From contig JAJSAI010000025.1 in assembly GCA_024274695.1 (NCBI GenBank), forward strand, positions 1-45,488: a stretch of 45,488 bases of DNA, read 5' to 3'. This stretch comes from an archaeon. Lineage in GTDB: Archaea; B1Sed10-29; JAJSAI01. Of this stretch, positions 1-8,060 are shown piece after piece. How positions within the stretch are numbered: the stretch's first letter is position 1; each line of letters begins with the position of its first letter. Position numbers and translations under genes: made by a program. The notes under the pieces are model-generated. The model was not told where the DNA came from and searched no databases. It worked only from the letters and a program-made list of their open reading frames with translations.

Positions 1-666
1 AAAGAACTTGAAAAGGCGGTCAAGAACGTGCTCAAGCCCGAGTACTACAAGATAATCACAAGACCCCCCGCCCTGTACAGAGGAGGAGTGCCGTTCATAG
101 TAGAGGCCGCAATAGCCTACGGCGGCGGCCTTGAAACAGAGTCACAAAAGCATAACGGGAACGACGTAAGCATCAAGATAATGAGGTTCGCTAACAGGGT
201 CCCTCTCCTGTTCGACGCGGGAGGCTGCGCGATAACAAAGGCGGTTAACAGTATTGACTGGAAAAGGTACGGTGTGACCCCTCAGACTCCCGTCACCGTG
301 ATCGTGAACTTTACATCAATCCACGTTCCTTACACAGGAGCAGGAAAAGAGGCGATAGCGGAAGAAGAGGAAGTAATGAAAGAGATAAGACTCGCCCTAC
401 AGGACGCGGGCAGAAGGGTTTCAGCATACCTGTCCGGAAAGAGAAGAAAAGCTGAAATGGAAAAGAAGAAGAGGACCCTGGAAGTGTACGCAATACCAGT
501 GGCTCAGTCCATCGCAGCAGTCACTGGCGCTGACTACGAGGACATACTGAACAGGCTTAGAAGAATCGTGGAATCAAGGTACCATGAGATAACGGAAGAA
601 CCTGAACCTGAAGAGCCCGTGCCAGAAGAAGAGTTGGAGGAAGATGCTGATGCCGAAGACGTCTGA
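1..666 (+). CDS. top6B: DNA topoisomerase VI subunit B, C-terminal part (5' end outside window)
   Basis: The frame is open from base 1 and ends at 666, so only the last 221 residues are here. Top6B is the GHKL-ATPase subunit of the A2B2 type IIB topoisomerase, which relaxes and decatenates DNA. The visible part matches the end of the transducer domain (RPPALYRGGVPFIVEAAIAYGG, then the RVPLLFDAGGCAITKAV region) followed by a helical segment and a very acidic tail rich in EPEEP. The ATPase motifs lie upstream of the window. The next gene, subunit A, overlaps its end by 17 bases, the usual archaeal B-A order. Identification is confident; the acidic tail is poorly conserved and may be lineage-specific. 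Confidence 0.93.
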   Translation, partial: KELEKAVKNVLKPEYYKIITRPPALYRGGVPFIVEAAIAYGGGLETESQKHNGNDVSIKIMRFANRVPLLFDAGGCAITKAVNSIDWKRYGVTPQTPVTVIVNFTSIHVPYTGAGKEAIAEEEEVMKEIRLALQDAGRRVSAYLSGKRRKAEMEKKKRTLEVYAIPVAQSIAAVTGADYEDILNRLRRIVESRYHEITEEPEPEEPVPEEELEEDADAEDV

Positions 667-1756
667 AGAACTCAGGAGAGAACAAGAACTGCGCAGCATG
701 AAAAGGATAGAAGAGATGATGCGCAGGATACAGGACAGCATATACAAGGGGATGCCTCCTGAGTTTGAAATGCCTGTGAGGAAGGGAGTTTTTGACCCTG
801 AAAAGAAGAGACTGGTGCTTGGGACTTCCAAGACCAGGCGGAGATACATGAACGTAGCCCATACCAGAAAATTCATGCAGACCCTCAAGGTCGCAGAAAC
901 CTGCTATAACGAACTGCTGAAAAAGCACAAGACCACCACCATCAGAGACCTTTTCTATAGTGTTCTGGGAACCATACCAGGAACAAAAATACAGACGTTC
1001 AACGACCAAACAGAATCCAACCTCGTGTCCACAGACCTTGAAGTGGCACTTGGGCTCGCAAGAGAAGACCTGAACCTCGTGGCCGAAAGCAGCGGGTCAG
1101 TAGTTGGGGACGTGGTAATAGAAGATAACGGGGACATAATAGACTGGAGCAAGATGGGTTCAGGGGGCTGGAGCGTCCCCAGCGTGGTCGACCACATTGT
1201 CTTCAAGAAGGTTAACGCCAAGTTCATACTGTACGTGGAGAAGAAAGCAGTCTGGAACCGTCTCAGGGAGGACAACGTGTGGAAAAAGTACAAGTGCGTG
1301 CTCGTGGCCACGAGGGGACAGTCTGACAGAGGAACCAGAAGGCTCATAAAGCGTATGAGCGACGAGTTCGACCTGCCCGTGTACGTGTTCACGGACAGCG
1401 ACCCCTACGGGTGGTACATTTACTCTGTCATAAAGTACGGGTCAATGGCACTACCGCACACCAGCGAGTACCTTGCCACCACCAGGGCAAAGTTCGCGGG
1501 CATGAGCATGGATGACCTGGAAAAGTACGACATACCCAAGAGCCACACCCTGCCCAGGAAACCCGCTGACATAAAGAGGGCCAAGGAAATGCTGAAGTAC
1601 CCGTGGTTCCAGTCAGAATTCTGGCAGAGGCAGTTGAAGAAGGCAATACAAACCAAGAGAAAAGCAGAACTGCAGTCTCTTGCGAAATACGGTATTGAGT
1701 TCATTTCAGAAAAGTATATCCCTGACAAGCTCAAGAACCAAGACTTTGTAGACTGA
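650..1756 (+). CDS. top6A: DNA topoisomerase VI subunit A (Spo11-like)
   Basis: This is the DNA-cleaving subunit of topoisomerase VI. Numbering from the ATG at 644, the catalytic tyrosine is Y105 in TIRDLFY (winged-helix 5Y-CAP domain). The Toprim domain follows, with E199 in ILYVEKK and the metal-binding D251-x-D253 in FTDSDPYGWY, then the SxYLATT region. The length (368-370 residues) is normal for the family. There are ATGs at 644 and 650. GGAGG at 636-640 lies 3 bases from the first and 9 from the second, so 650 is preferred. It overlaps top6B and is almost certainly co-transcribed and translationally coupled with it. Confidence 0.96.
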   Translation: MPKTSEELRREQELRSMKRIEEMMRRIQDSIYKGMPPEFEMPVRKGVFDPEKKRLVLGTSKTRRRYMNVAHTRKFMQTLKVAETCYNELLKKHKTTTIRDLFYSVLGTIPGTKIQTFNDQTESNLVSTDLEVALGLAREDLNLVAESSGSVVGDVVIEDNGDIIDWSKMGSGGWSVPSVVDHIVFKKVNAKFILYVEKKAVWNRLREDNVWKKYKCVLVATRGQSDRGTRRLIKRMSDEFDLPVYVFTDSDPYGWYIYSVIKYGSMALPHTSEYLATTRAKFAGMSMDDLEKYDIPKSHTLPRKPADIKRAKEMLKYPWFQSEFWQRQLKKAIQTKRKAELQSLAKYGIEFISEKYIPDKLKNQDFVD

Positions 1757-1772
1757 AAGGGGGATGGAAGTC

Positions 1773-2168
1773 ATGAAGGTATACCGGGAAAGAAAGCCTG
1801 AAAAACTCTTCAGAATACTCGCCCAAGAAAAGAAGGGCCAGCCGCACGATGAAGTGTACATAAGCGCGAGGCCCACGATCCCGATCCTGGACAGGATACT
1901 TGAAGTGCACCCTAATCTGAAGAAGCTTTACTGCCCGCCGAGCTTGTACCTGCAGACAGGGAAGCATACTTTCGCGAGAGCAAGAGAGCTTGGAGTGGAG
2001 ATACTCGGAGGCCCTTTCCAGACGGGCAGGCCTCCAAAGTATTCCAAGGAGGACATTAGCAGGATCATCTCAAAATGGAAAGCGGGCGTGCCTGTCAAGA
2101 GGATCTCGGAAGAACTCGGCATCCCCCTCAGGACCGTTTACTTCTACATCCAGGAGGAGAGAGCCTAA
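1773..2168 (+). CDS. DUF1699-like domain with C-terminal HTH
   Basis: A 131-residue protein. The N-terminal ~85 residues (YISARPTIPILDRILEV, HPNLKKLYCPPS, ELGVEILGG) resemble the archaeal DUF1699 family as I remember it, whose function is unknown. After a GRPPKYS linker, the last ~40 residues form a resolvase/Hin-type helix-turn-helix (DISRIISKWKAGVPVKRISE, then LGIPLRTVYFYI), so sequence-specific DNA binding is likely. The start at 1773 is chosen because GGGGG at 1759-1763 is 9 bases upstream; the ATG at 1764 abuts that site. It lies 16 bases after top6A and probably shares its transcript. The family assignment is tentative; the HTH is more secure. Confidence 0.7.
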   Translation: MKVYRERKPEKLFRILAQEKKGQPHDEVYISARPTIPILDRILEVHPNLKKLYCPPSLYLQTGKHTFARARELGVEILGGPFQTGRPPKYSKEDISRIISKWKAGVPVKRISEELGIPLRTVYFYIQEERA

Positions 2169-2857
2169 GAGGCTTTCTTCCTCCGTTCAATTCTTTTTTT
2201 GATGTTGACTATAACCGTCTGCTCTGCAGGAGTTAGTTTTTCTCCTCTGTTATACCTCTCAACGAGCTTCAGCTCCCTCTCAGAGAGAGGGGTGTCCTCT
2301 GGCACTATAAGCAGTTCTCTGGGGCGGGCGAGCTTGGAGTACTTATACTCTTCTTCCCTCGCCATTATCCTTCCCGGGCCTCCAAGCTTTTCTATCAGGG
2401 CATGGTAAGCGCCAAGGCTTGTCTCAGGCTCTGGAGGAGAGTACTTTTCCAGCCGCCTCCGCAGTCTTCCTATTATCCTGTACTCTCCCGCGCTGAGCCT
2501 ATCCCCCAGGTTCCAGGCCTCCACCGCGCGCAGCTCTTCCTCGGAAACCTCAAACCCCTCTGGGAGGGCTATCTTTTCGCGGAAGGCTTTCTCACGGGTC
2601 CTGCCCTTTTCCCACCGTTCTATCCGGCCCTTGACAGACCTTACCCGGACAAGCTCGTCACCAGAAACCCTCTTGCCCGAGTTCCACTTCCTAACCGCTT
2701 TTTCCTCTTCCTCGGAAAGAGAAAATCCTTCAGGAACAAGGACAAGGATTCTCTTGCGCCCGGTCTCGGCCCTGATAACCCCCGGACCGCCCATTTTCCT
2801 GAGCAGGGAGAAAAACCTGCCCAAACGCCTTTCCTTCGCTCTCCTTCTGAACCCCAT
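2165..2857 (-). CDS. unknown protein built of three tandem repeats
   Basis: I do not recognise a family. The 230-residue product is highly charged and contains three copies of a ~45-residue unit with the pattern (L/I)xVPEgfxLSEeElkaVexWNxGxrLSxxEyxxIxxLxxRiE. They begin near ILVLVPEGFSLSEEE, KIALPEGFEVSEEE and LLIVPEDTPLSERE. A second motif, KxGGPGxI, occurs twice, before the first and third units. The start at 2857 (MGFRRRAKE) is chosen because a TATA-like box (TTTTTATA, read on the minus strand at 2888-2881) lies 24-31 bases upstream, implying a leaderless message. An ORF start at 2899 would lie upstream of that promoter. Its stop overlaps the convergent upstream gene by 4 bases. Confidence 0.75.
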   Translation of the reverse strand: MGFRRRAKERRLGRFFSLLRKMGGPGVIRAETGRKRILVLVPEGFSLSEEEEKAVRKWNSGKRVSGDELVRVRSVKGRIERWEKGRTREKAFREKIALPEGFEVSEEELRAVEAWNLGDRLSAGEYRIIGRLRRRLEKYSPPEPETSLGAYHALIEKLGGPGRIMAREEEYKYSKLARPRELLIVPEDTPLSERELKLVERYNRGEKLTPAEQTVIVNIKKRIERRKKAS

Positions 2858-2956
2858 GCAAAAGAAAAGGAAGAGCATGTTATAAAAACGTTCCAGCAAG
2901 AAGGGAAAACTTTTTAAGCTGCCCGGGCTAAAAAAGGTTGGCGGTTTTTCTTTGTT

Positions 2957-3029
2957 GCCTCGGTAGCTCAGTGGCTAGAGCGCGTGGCTGTTAACCACGA
3001 GGTCGCCGGTTCGAATCCGGCCCGAGGCG
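2957..3029 (+). tRNA. tRNA-Asn (anticodon GTT)
   Basis: The acceptor stem GCCTCGG (2957-2963) pairs with CCGAGGC (3022-3028). The anticodon arm is CGTGG-CTGTTAA-CCACG, giving anticodon GTT. The T arm is CCGG-TTCGAAT-CCGG. The discriminator is G at 3029 and CCA is encoded at 3030-3032. There is no intron. A T-rich TATA-like element, TTTTTAAG at 2911-2918, lies ~40 bases upstream and could start a short leader. Confidence 0.97.
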
Positions 3030-3049
3030 CCAAACCAAAAGTATAAAAT

Positions 3050-4615
3050 TTACCTGCGCCACGTTTTCTTTACCGCGCACGCCAGACAAGCGCAGGCGAA
3101 CAGCACCAGAACGATTACCAGATCAACTTCCGGCGCTGACACGAATGAGACCGTGACGCGGACCGGGCTCACTTCCACGGCTCCCGAGTGCGTCAAGCCG
3201 GATAAGACGTAGTATCCTTGCGATGCGTTAAGGTCCAAGAGAACTCCTCCTGCAGACGTGCAGTTGTCCCGGGTTACGCTCGTGAGAACGGTTTCTTGAA
3301 CAGCCCCGTCAATAACGCAAAGAGACCCTGTGTTTCTAGCCGCGGGCACGTAGAGGGTTTTCGCTCCAGACTGCACAATCCCTGCTGGGACCTGAACATA
3401 CGCGTACCCCCTGCCGTCAGAGGTTACGTTACTAGTCCCGTTAAGGCCTGAGGCGCTGGGACCGGCGGTAAAATTCACTGGAATAACCATCAGGAGCTTT
3501 CCTGTCCTGAGGTCATGCACCGTTACGTTGTGCACTCCTATGAAGTAGCTCTCGTTGGCCAGTGTGCCGTTCACCGTGAAATTGAACATGGTGCCAACGC
3601 CGGTCACGTCCAGCTTGTTTCCTATGAACGCGCTCAGGGGAAGGTTATCCACGTTGCCTGTCTCCAAGGAGAAGGGAGAGTCGCATATCCCGTTCAGGTC
3701 AGCATCAACACAGGTGTTACTGTACCCTCCGCCCGTGGAGTTAATGTAACAATTGCCGCCTATTTGATTCCCTAAGCCGCACACCGGCTCGCCCGCCTGA
3801 GGGGTGCCTGTGTCCCACGTGTTCGAGTTTAGAGTGCCTGAAAAAAGAACATGTGTTGTGGCATTGAAGAGGTTATTGTATATCGTGTTAGAGTATGAAG
3901 AATACAACTCTATTCCCACGGCTGTCCCGTGTACCCTATTGCCTATTATTTTGCAGTTGTTATAGGACCCGAGGTATATCCCTTCACTAGAGCCCGATCC
4001 CCGTACTATGTTGTCCCGGACCGTACAGTAACTCCCTACTATCTGAAGCCCTGTTCCTGTCCCCACGTTCACGATAGTGTTACCCTGGACAGTATTCCAG
4101 GCAGTGACATATATCCCGATCCCAGCGCTTGACTTTAGGTCAAGATAGTTTGAGTATACCCTAAGGTCCGAGGGTTGCACAAGAGCAGCGGTGGAAGGTC
4201 CGCTTATCAGGGTGTTATTGATAATATTTCCAGAACTTGTTGTTCCGTATACTGCATAGTACCCTGGACCAGAGACGGTGTTATTGAGTATGTTCACGTT
4301 AGTGCATGACTGAGAGTATAGTCCATAGTAATATCCTGTAATGCGTGAGTCCCTGATGGTAATATTGTCCGCGCCATTACACCACACGCCAGAACCTGAT
4401 GTGCCTCCGGTGAGCGTGTATCCGCTCCCGTAGAGGGTAACATTATCCGAGAGGATCCCTATACAGTAATTCTGCCCTGTCTGGAGGCCTGACAGGTCCG
4501 CGGTGAGGTAGTACTCTCCGGGAGAGGTTATGTTAGAGCACGCGGTTATGCTTACCGCGATCGCGGGGTTCAGCAGCAGAACTGTTATGATAATTTTTTT
4601 GCTCTGGCAGGTCAA
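3050..4615 (-). CDS. secreted, membrane-anchored NosD-type beta-helix protein
   Basis: This surface protein has an N-terminal signal segment (KIIITVLLLNPAIAVSITAC), then ~250 residues of short repeated beta-helix coils with NNT/NTI/NxV turns, typical of the NosD/PbH1 right-handed parallel beta-helix. The domain ends in the archaeal NosD signature NQIGGNCYINSTGGGY...DADLNGICDSPF. About 190 residues of probable beta-sandwich follow, and the protein ends with one membrane helix (VDLVIVLVLFACACLACAVK) and a basic KKTWRR stop-transfer. The start is TTG at 4615, with GGGGTGA about 8 bases upstream and a TATA-like box near 4652-4660. It likely faces the cell exterior; a sugar or surface-adhesion role is inference only. 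Confidence 0.85.
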   Translation of the reverse strand: MTCQSKKIIITVLLLNPAIAVSITACSNITSPGEYYLTADLSGLQTGQNYCIGILSDNVTLYGSGYTLTGGTSGSGVWCNGADNITIRDSRITGYYYGLYSQSCTNVNILNNTVSGPGYYAVYGTTSSGNIINNTLISGPSTAALVQPSDLRVYSNYLDLKSSAGIGIYVTAWNTVQGNTIVNVGTGTGLQIVGSYCTVRDNIVRGSGSSEGIYLGSYNNCKIIGNRVHGTAVGIELYSSYSNTIYNNLFNATTHVLFSGTLNSNTWDTGTPQAGEPVCGLGNQIGGNCYINSTGGGYSNTCVDADLNGICDSPFSLETGNVDNLPLSAFIGNKLDVTGVGTMFNFTVNGTLANESYFIGVHNVTVHDLRTGKLLMVIPVNFTAGPSASGLNGTSNVTSDGRGYAYVQVPAGIVQSGAKTLYVPAARNTGSLCVIDGAVQETVLTSVTRDNCTSAGGVLLDLNASQGYYVLSGLTHSGAVEVSPVRVTVSFVSAPEVDLVIVLVLFACACLACAVKKTWRR

Positions 4616-4713
4616 CTTATTTCACCCCTACCACCAAAAAGTGAAGGAACTGTATAAAAATCTTCCGGCTGCCGCCCTAGCCCGGTCCACGCGCCCATTA
4701 CCGCGGGAAAGGA

Positions 4714-5319
4714 TTAATTTCTTCTAACCGGTCCTCTCCGGACCTTCTTCCTTATCTTCTTGAATTTTTTGGGCTCCTGTGAAGGCTTTTTGATTATCAC
4801 CCTAACGTACTTCCTCCAGAACCTTGCTCCGAGAGACATTTTGGAGGATGTTTTGCCCTCAAGCACTTTAGAAATTTCTTCACCCTCTTCTTCGTGCGGC
4901 GCGTTCCTAAACCTTCTTATCTCAACCTTGTATCCTGCTTTTTCTAGAGCCCTTTTGAGGTTCTCAAAATAATCTACTATTCTTTTGTTGGTTGAGTCAA
5001 AATAGACGGTTTCTTTGCGTATCACTATTTTTCCCCCCGGCTTAAGCTGGGACAAAAATTTTGTTCTGAACAGGTCTGGGACTGCCTCCTGAAAGTTGAA
5101 GATGATCATGTCCGCTTTGTACGGGAGTTTCATCGTGTAGTAGTTTCCTCTCACTAGCCTTACGTTTGGAGGGGCGTTTTGGGGGAGTGAGACTTTCCTA
5201 GAGTCTACTGCGATCACGAGAGTGTCCGGGTGCTTTCTGGCGTAGTTGACCGCGTCAAGGGCCCACGGCCCGCAGCCGAGGTCGTAAACAACCTTCTTGT
5301 ACCTTATTTTTTTGACCAT
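4714..5319 (-). CDS. class I SAM-dependent methyltransferase
   Basis: A Rossmann-fold methyltransferase of 201 residues. Motif I is VVYDLGCGPWALDAV near the N-terminus, strand 2 ends in VIAVDSRK, and motif IV is DMIIFNF, followed by LSQLKPGGKIVIRKET. The last ~45 residues are strongly basic (KKPSQEPKKFKKIRKKVRR), which suggests an RNA or ribosome substrate, but the substrate cannot be named from sequence. A TATA-like element at 5342-5350 lies 25-30 bases before the ATG, so it is probably monocistronic and leaderless. Confidence 0.85.
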   Translation of the reverse strand: MVKKIRYKKVVYDLGCGPWALDAVNYARKHPDTLVIAVDSRKVSLPQNAPPNVRLVRGNYYTMKLPYKADMIIFNFQEAVPDLFRTKFLSQLKPGGKIVIRKETVYFDSTNKRIVDYFENLKRALEKAGYKVEIRRFRNAPHEEEGEEISKVLEGKTSSKMSLGARFWRKYVRVIIKKPSQEPKKFKKIRKKVRRGPVRRN

Positions 5320-5368
5320 TGGGAAAAAGAGGGGGTGCGGCTTTTTTAATCTTTTCCAAGGAAGGACC

Positions 5369-5788
5369 TCAATCTTTTTTCAGGGCTTTGAGTCTTTCCT
5401 TCAGTTTCTTGATTTTCTTTTCCTTTTCCAGCTGTTCTAGGGCGAAGAGGGCTTTGTCAAGCTCTTCCCCTTCCAGACTGGCGAGATACTCCCAGAATTT
5501 CAGCTGGTCTTTCACAGGGTCCCGCAGCACTTCCTTGACGTACTCTGGAGCTGCGTCAGCAGCCTGTTTCATTCTCTGCAGGATTCTCAGTTGTTCGCCT
5601 ATCGGTTTCTGAGATAGGTCCAGCTTGAGCTGTACTGGGGCCCTCCGGAAGTACTCGTTGGCCTTTTCCATTTCGCGTACTGTGGTTTCAAGAACCTTTT
5701 TCAGCGTTCCTTTTTCTTTGAGTGATTCAAGTTTTTTCTTCAGTTCTTTTAACTCTTGCCCGGAGAGGGCCTTCCGAGGTTTCTGCAT
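5369..5788 (-). CDS. unknown charged helical protein
   Basis: I do not recognise this 139-residue protein. It is predicted almost wholly helical, with heptad-like Leu spacing at both ends (ELKELKKKLESLKEK at the start, ALEQLEKEKKIKKLKERLKA at the end), so coiled-coil pairing is likely. An AGGTGA Shine-Dalgarno site lies a few bases before the ATG. It is the last gene of the minus-strand operon that begins with eL21, 23 bases after the acetyltransferase gene. Confidence 0.7.
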   Translation of the reverse strand: MQKPRKALSGQELKELKKKLESLKEKGTLKKVLETTVREMEKANEYFRRAPVQLKLDLSQKPIGEQLRILQRMKQAADAAPEYVKEVLRDPVKDQLKFWEYLASLEGEELDKALFALEQLEKEKKIKKLKERLKALKKD

Positions 5789-5811
5789 TTGTTCACCTGT
5801 GTTTTATTTTG

Positions 5812-6312
5812 TTAGAGGTTTTTCTTAAAAGATTCTATTAATGGCGAATATCCTCTGGATAGGTAGAACTGTCTTGCCTTGCTATTGTTGGAGTATACGA
5901 TCACCGAAGCGGCAGAGCATCCTTTCTCTTTTAGGCGGGTCTCGGCTTCTTTCAGGAGCAGTGTTCCCACTCCCTTTTTCCTGTGGTCCTTTTTAACGAA
6001 GATCGTTTCTATTTCTCCTTCCTTGAACCCGTCCTGGGCTACTGTCACCCTTGCTGACAGGAATCCGGTCGCTCCACCGTCAGGATCTTTCGCTATCAGG
6101 ACAACCCTGGACGGGTCTGCTATCATTCTCGCTATCTTTTCAGGAGTCGCTCCTTTTTCCCAGTGTTCCTGTATTCTTTTCGCCCACTTGGGGAGTAGGG
6201 ATAGTTCGTATTCTCTCAGTTCTTGGCACATTCTCGCGATGCTGATAGCGTCATCAGGGCCTGCCAGCGTGACGCGCGTCTTACTCTTTTCTTTTGATCC
6301 TACGGACTTCAA
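5812..6312 (-). CDS. GNAT-family N-acetyltransferase
   Basis: This protein transfers an acetyl group from acetyl-CoA; the substrate is unknown. The fold is recognisable from TRVTLAGPDDAISIARMCQ at the start, strand 4 EIETIFVKKDHRKKGVGTLL (motif A, R/Q-x-x-G-x-G/A-like RKKGVGT) and the closing NNSKARQFYLSRGY motif (motif B). A longer frame begins at TTG 6351 but would overlap the upstream gene by 71 bases. TTG at 6312, with GGGGGAG about 9 bases upstream, gives a natural start just before beta-1, so it is chosen. It belongs to the eL21 operon. Confidence 0.83.
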   Translation of the reverse strand: MKSVGSKEKSKTRVTLAGPDDAISIARMCQELREYELSLLPKWAKRIQEHWEKGATPEKIARMIADPSRVVLIAKDPDGGATGFLSARVTVAQDGFKEGEIETIFVKKDHRKKGVGTLLLKEAETRLKEKGCSAASVIVYSNNSKARQFYLSRGYSPLIESFKKNL

Positions 6313-6757
6313 GAATTTCCGCTCCCCCGATCTTTTTTGTTGAGTACTCAAGAATGTAGGGTGTGTCCCGGTACTTTGCGGCTAGTAGTCTCACCGTTTC
6401 CATGGCCTCCACTGAGGGGTTCACGAACCGCACCGTCCCGTTCCCGTCCCTCAAGAGCTTGAGCAAGGCCTGTTCTCTTATCTTCTGCACGCCCCTCACG
6501 GGAGAGAAATGGAAGTGGACCACGTTGTCTTTTGTCTTTTCTATTACTCCCACTGGCTCTCCTTCGCCTACCCTCACGAGCAGGATTCCTCTGTCTTCTT
6601 TCACGCTCGGGATTCCTTTCAGTATTCCCCTCTGCCTGTAGGACCGCACCATCAGGTGGACTGCCCTTACCTTGTCCTCCCCTGTTTTCAATCGCGAGAA
6701 TCTCACGCTTTTTTCTAGGAGGGTCTCTTTTTTCAGCACCCTAAGTTTCCTTGCCAA
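6281..6757 (-). CDS. unknown basic protein of the eL21 operon
   Basis: A 158-residue protein of mixed alpha/beta character that I do not recognise. It has a basic N-terminus (MARKLRVLKKETLLEK), a central beta-rich part (EDRGILLVRVGEGEPVGVIE) and a region VHFHFSPVRGVQKIREQALL that could bind nucleic acid. The TTG start at 6757 has GGAGGGA about 7-8 bases upstream and overlaps the end of the radical SAM gene by 17 bases, so it is translationally coupled to it. Context suggests a link to RNA modification or ribosome biogenesis, but that is only inference. Confidence 0.7.
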   Translation of the reverse strand: MARKLRVLKKETLLEKSVRFSRLKTGEDKVRAVHLMVRSYRQRGILKGIPSVKEDRGILLVRVGEGEPVGVIEKTKDNVVHFHFSPVRGVQKIREQALLKLLRDGNGTVRFVNPSVEAMETVRLLAAKYRDTPYILEYSTKKIGGAEILEVRRIKRKE

Positions 6758-8060
6758 GTTCCTGTCCCTCCAGCAGTCTTTTCACGCCTGCCGTGAGGCT
6801 TGCAAGGGCTTCCCTTTGAGCGACAGGGTTTTTCTTGTCTTTTACGGCCTCCCAAGCTGATTCCCCAAGTAGGTTGGGTATGCTCATCCCAAGCTCTTCC
6901 GCAGCCTCTTGTATTGCTTTGTATGTCTCGGAATCGTGCTTGAAGTAGCATGCGATCTTCTCGTACCTGTGCGCGTGGGCTTCCAGGAATTTTTTAACCC
7001 TCTCTTTAGTGACCTTAATGTACTCCTCCTTTATTTCAGGGGTCTCCTCCCACTCAGGCCAGTCGTATGAGTTGAAGGGATAGTAGTCCGAGAACTCTAT
7101 GGGCACCACTCCAGGTGTTGATACTACCACCCTGTGTATGTCGCGCAGGTGCCCTGTCCTCTTGAGCGCCTGGAATATTTTTTGGTGGGTCTGGCTTTTC
7201 GGGTAGGGTTTTCGGTACGAGCACGGGAGGAATAATAACAGTTTTTTGGGCTTTGGCTCGTAGAACCTCTGAAAGTAGTCCTGCCATACTTCAAAGTGAG
7301 GGTGCCTGAGGGACTGGGACGTGGCCCCCACTATCTTTTCTCTTTTTTCAGGAGGGAACTTTGGAACGAACAGGTAATTCTGGAAGTCAACTTCTACCTT
7401 GGGGTTGGACTCCCACTTTTCCACCCATTCCTTGAACTGTTTCTTGTCAAGGGGACTCCATTCTCCCCTGATCCACATGTCAAACAGGGGGGCCTTAGAA
7501 TGAGGAAACGTGTTTATTGCGACGACTTCGTCGGAGTGCTCCAGTGCGAACTCCATTGTCCGGTCAAAGTCTTCTCTTGTCCCAAAGGGTATGTTAACCA
7601 TGACGTACGTTCTGATCCTCGCGCCGAAGTCCCTGAGGACTTTGACCGCTTTCAGGTAATCCCGGACCGTGAATCCTTTCGCGTACTTTTTGAGGATCTC
7701 GTCATTTGCTGACTCCAGGCCTATGGCTACTGTGAGTTTGAGTCCCTTGAAGGGCTCCAGCGCCTCAGGGGTTATGAACTCTGGCCTGGACTCTATCACT
7801 AATTCTTTTACTCCTTTTTCCTTGAGGTATTCCGCGAGCCACTTTCTAAACTCCGGGGAGAACTGGTTGTCGTCAAGCAGTGATCCTGACGCGAAGATCT
7901 TGAGCTTGTCAACCCCTGACAGGTTCCTCTTTTTTATGATTTCTTTCGCTTCTTCCTCAGTGTACTTTCCCTGGATTCTTCCCCAGCCGCAGGCGTAGCA
8001 CTTCCCCCAACTGCACTTTCCAACGCTGAGTATCAGTGTTTCTGTCCTCATGTTTTTCAC
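6741..8060 (-). CDS. RaSEA-like radical SAM protein fused to ArcS core (DUF5591) domain
   Basis: Residues 1-~265 form a radical SAM domain with an unusual cluster motif C16-x4-C21-x2-C24 (KCSWGKCYACGWG), as in archaeosine-biosynthesis radical SAM proteins (RaSEA, TIGR01210 type), followed by GLESANDEIL and MVNIPFG strands. Residues ~270-425 match the DUF5591 core of archaeosine synthase ArcS: LPCSYRKPY (278-286), S289-x2-H292 and STPGVVPIEFSDYYPFNSYD. In known archaea ArcS attaches lysine to preQ0 at tRNA G15 and RaSEA cleaves that adduct to archaeosine, as two proteins. Here both catalytic units sit in one chain and the TGT-like and PUA parts of ArcS are absent. The ATG overlaps the ksgA stop as ATGA. 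Domain calls are from remembered motifs. Confidence 0.8.
   Translation of the reverse strand: MKNMRTETLILSVGKCSWGKCYACGWGRIQGKYTEEEAKEIIKKRNLSGVDKLKIFASGSLLDDNQFSPEFRKWLAEYLKEKGVKELVIESRPEFITPEALEPFKGLKLTVAIGLESANDEILKKYAKGFTVRDYLKAVKVLRDFGARIRTYVMVNIPFGTREDFDRTMEFALEHSDEVVAINTFPHSKAPLFDMWIRGEWSPLDKKQFKEWVEKWESNPKVEVDFQNYLFVPKFPPEKREKIVGATSQSLRHPHFEVWQDYFQRFYEPKPKKLLLFLPCSYRKPYPKSQTHQKIFQALKRTGHLRDIHRVVVSTPGVVPIEFSDYYPFNSYDWPEWEETPEIKEEYIKVTKERVKKFLEAHAHRYEKIACYFKHDSETYKAIQEAAEELGMSIPNLLGESAWEAVKDKKNPVAQREALASLTAGVKRLLEGQELGKET

Noticed and set aside
5319-5612. Plus-strand open frame opposite the 5369-5788 gene
   Set aside because: Ser/Phe-rich shadow of a Lys/Glu-rich helical gene on the minus strand; no ribosome site or family match.
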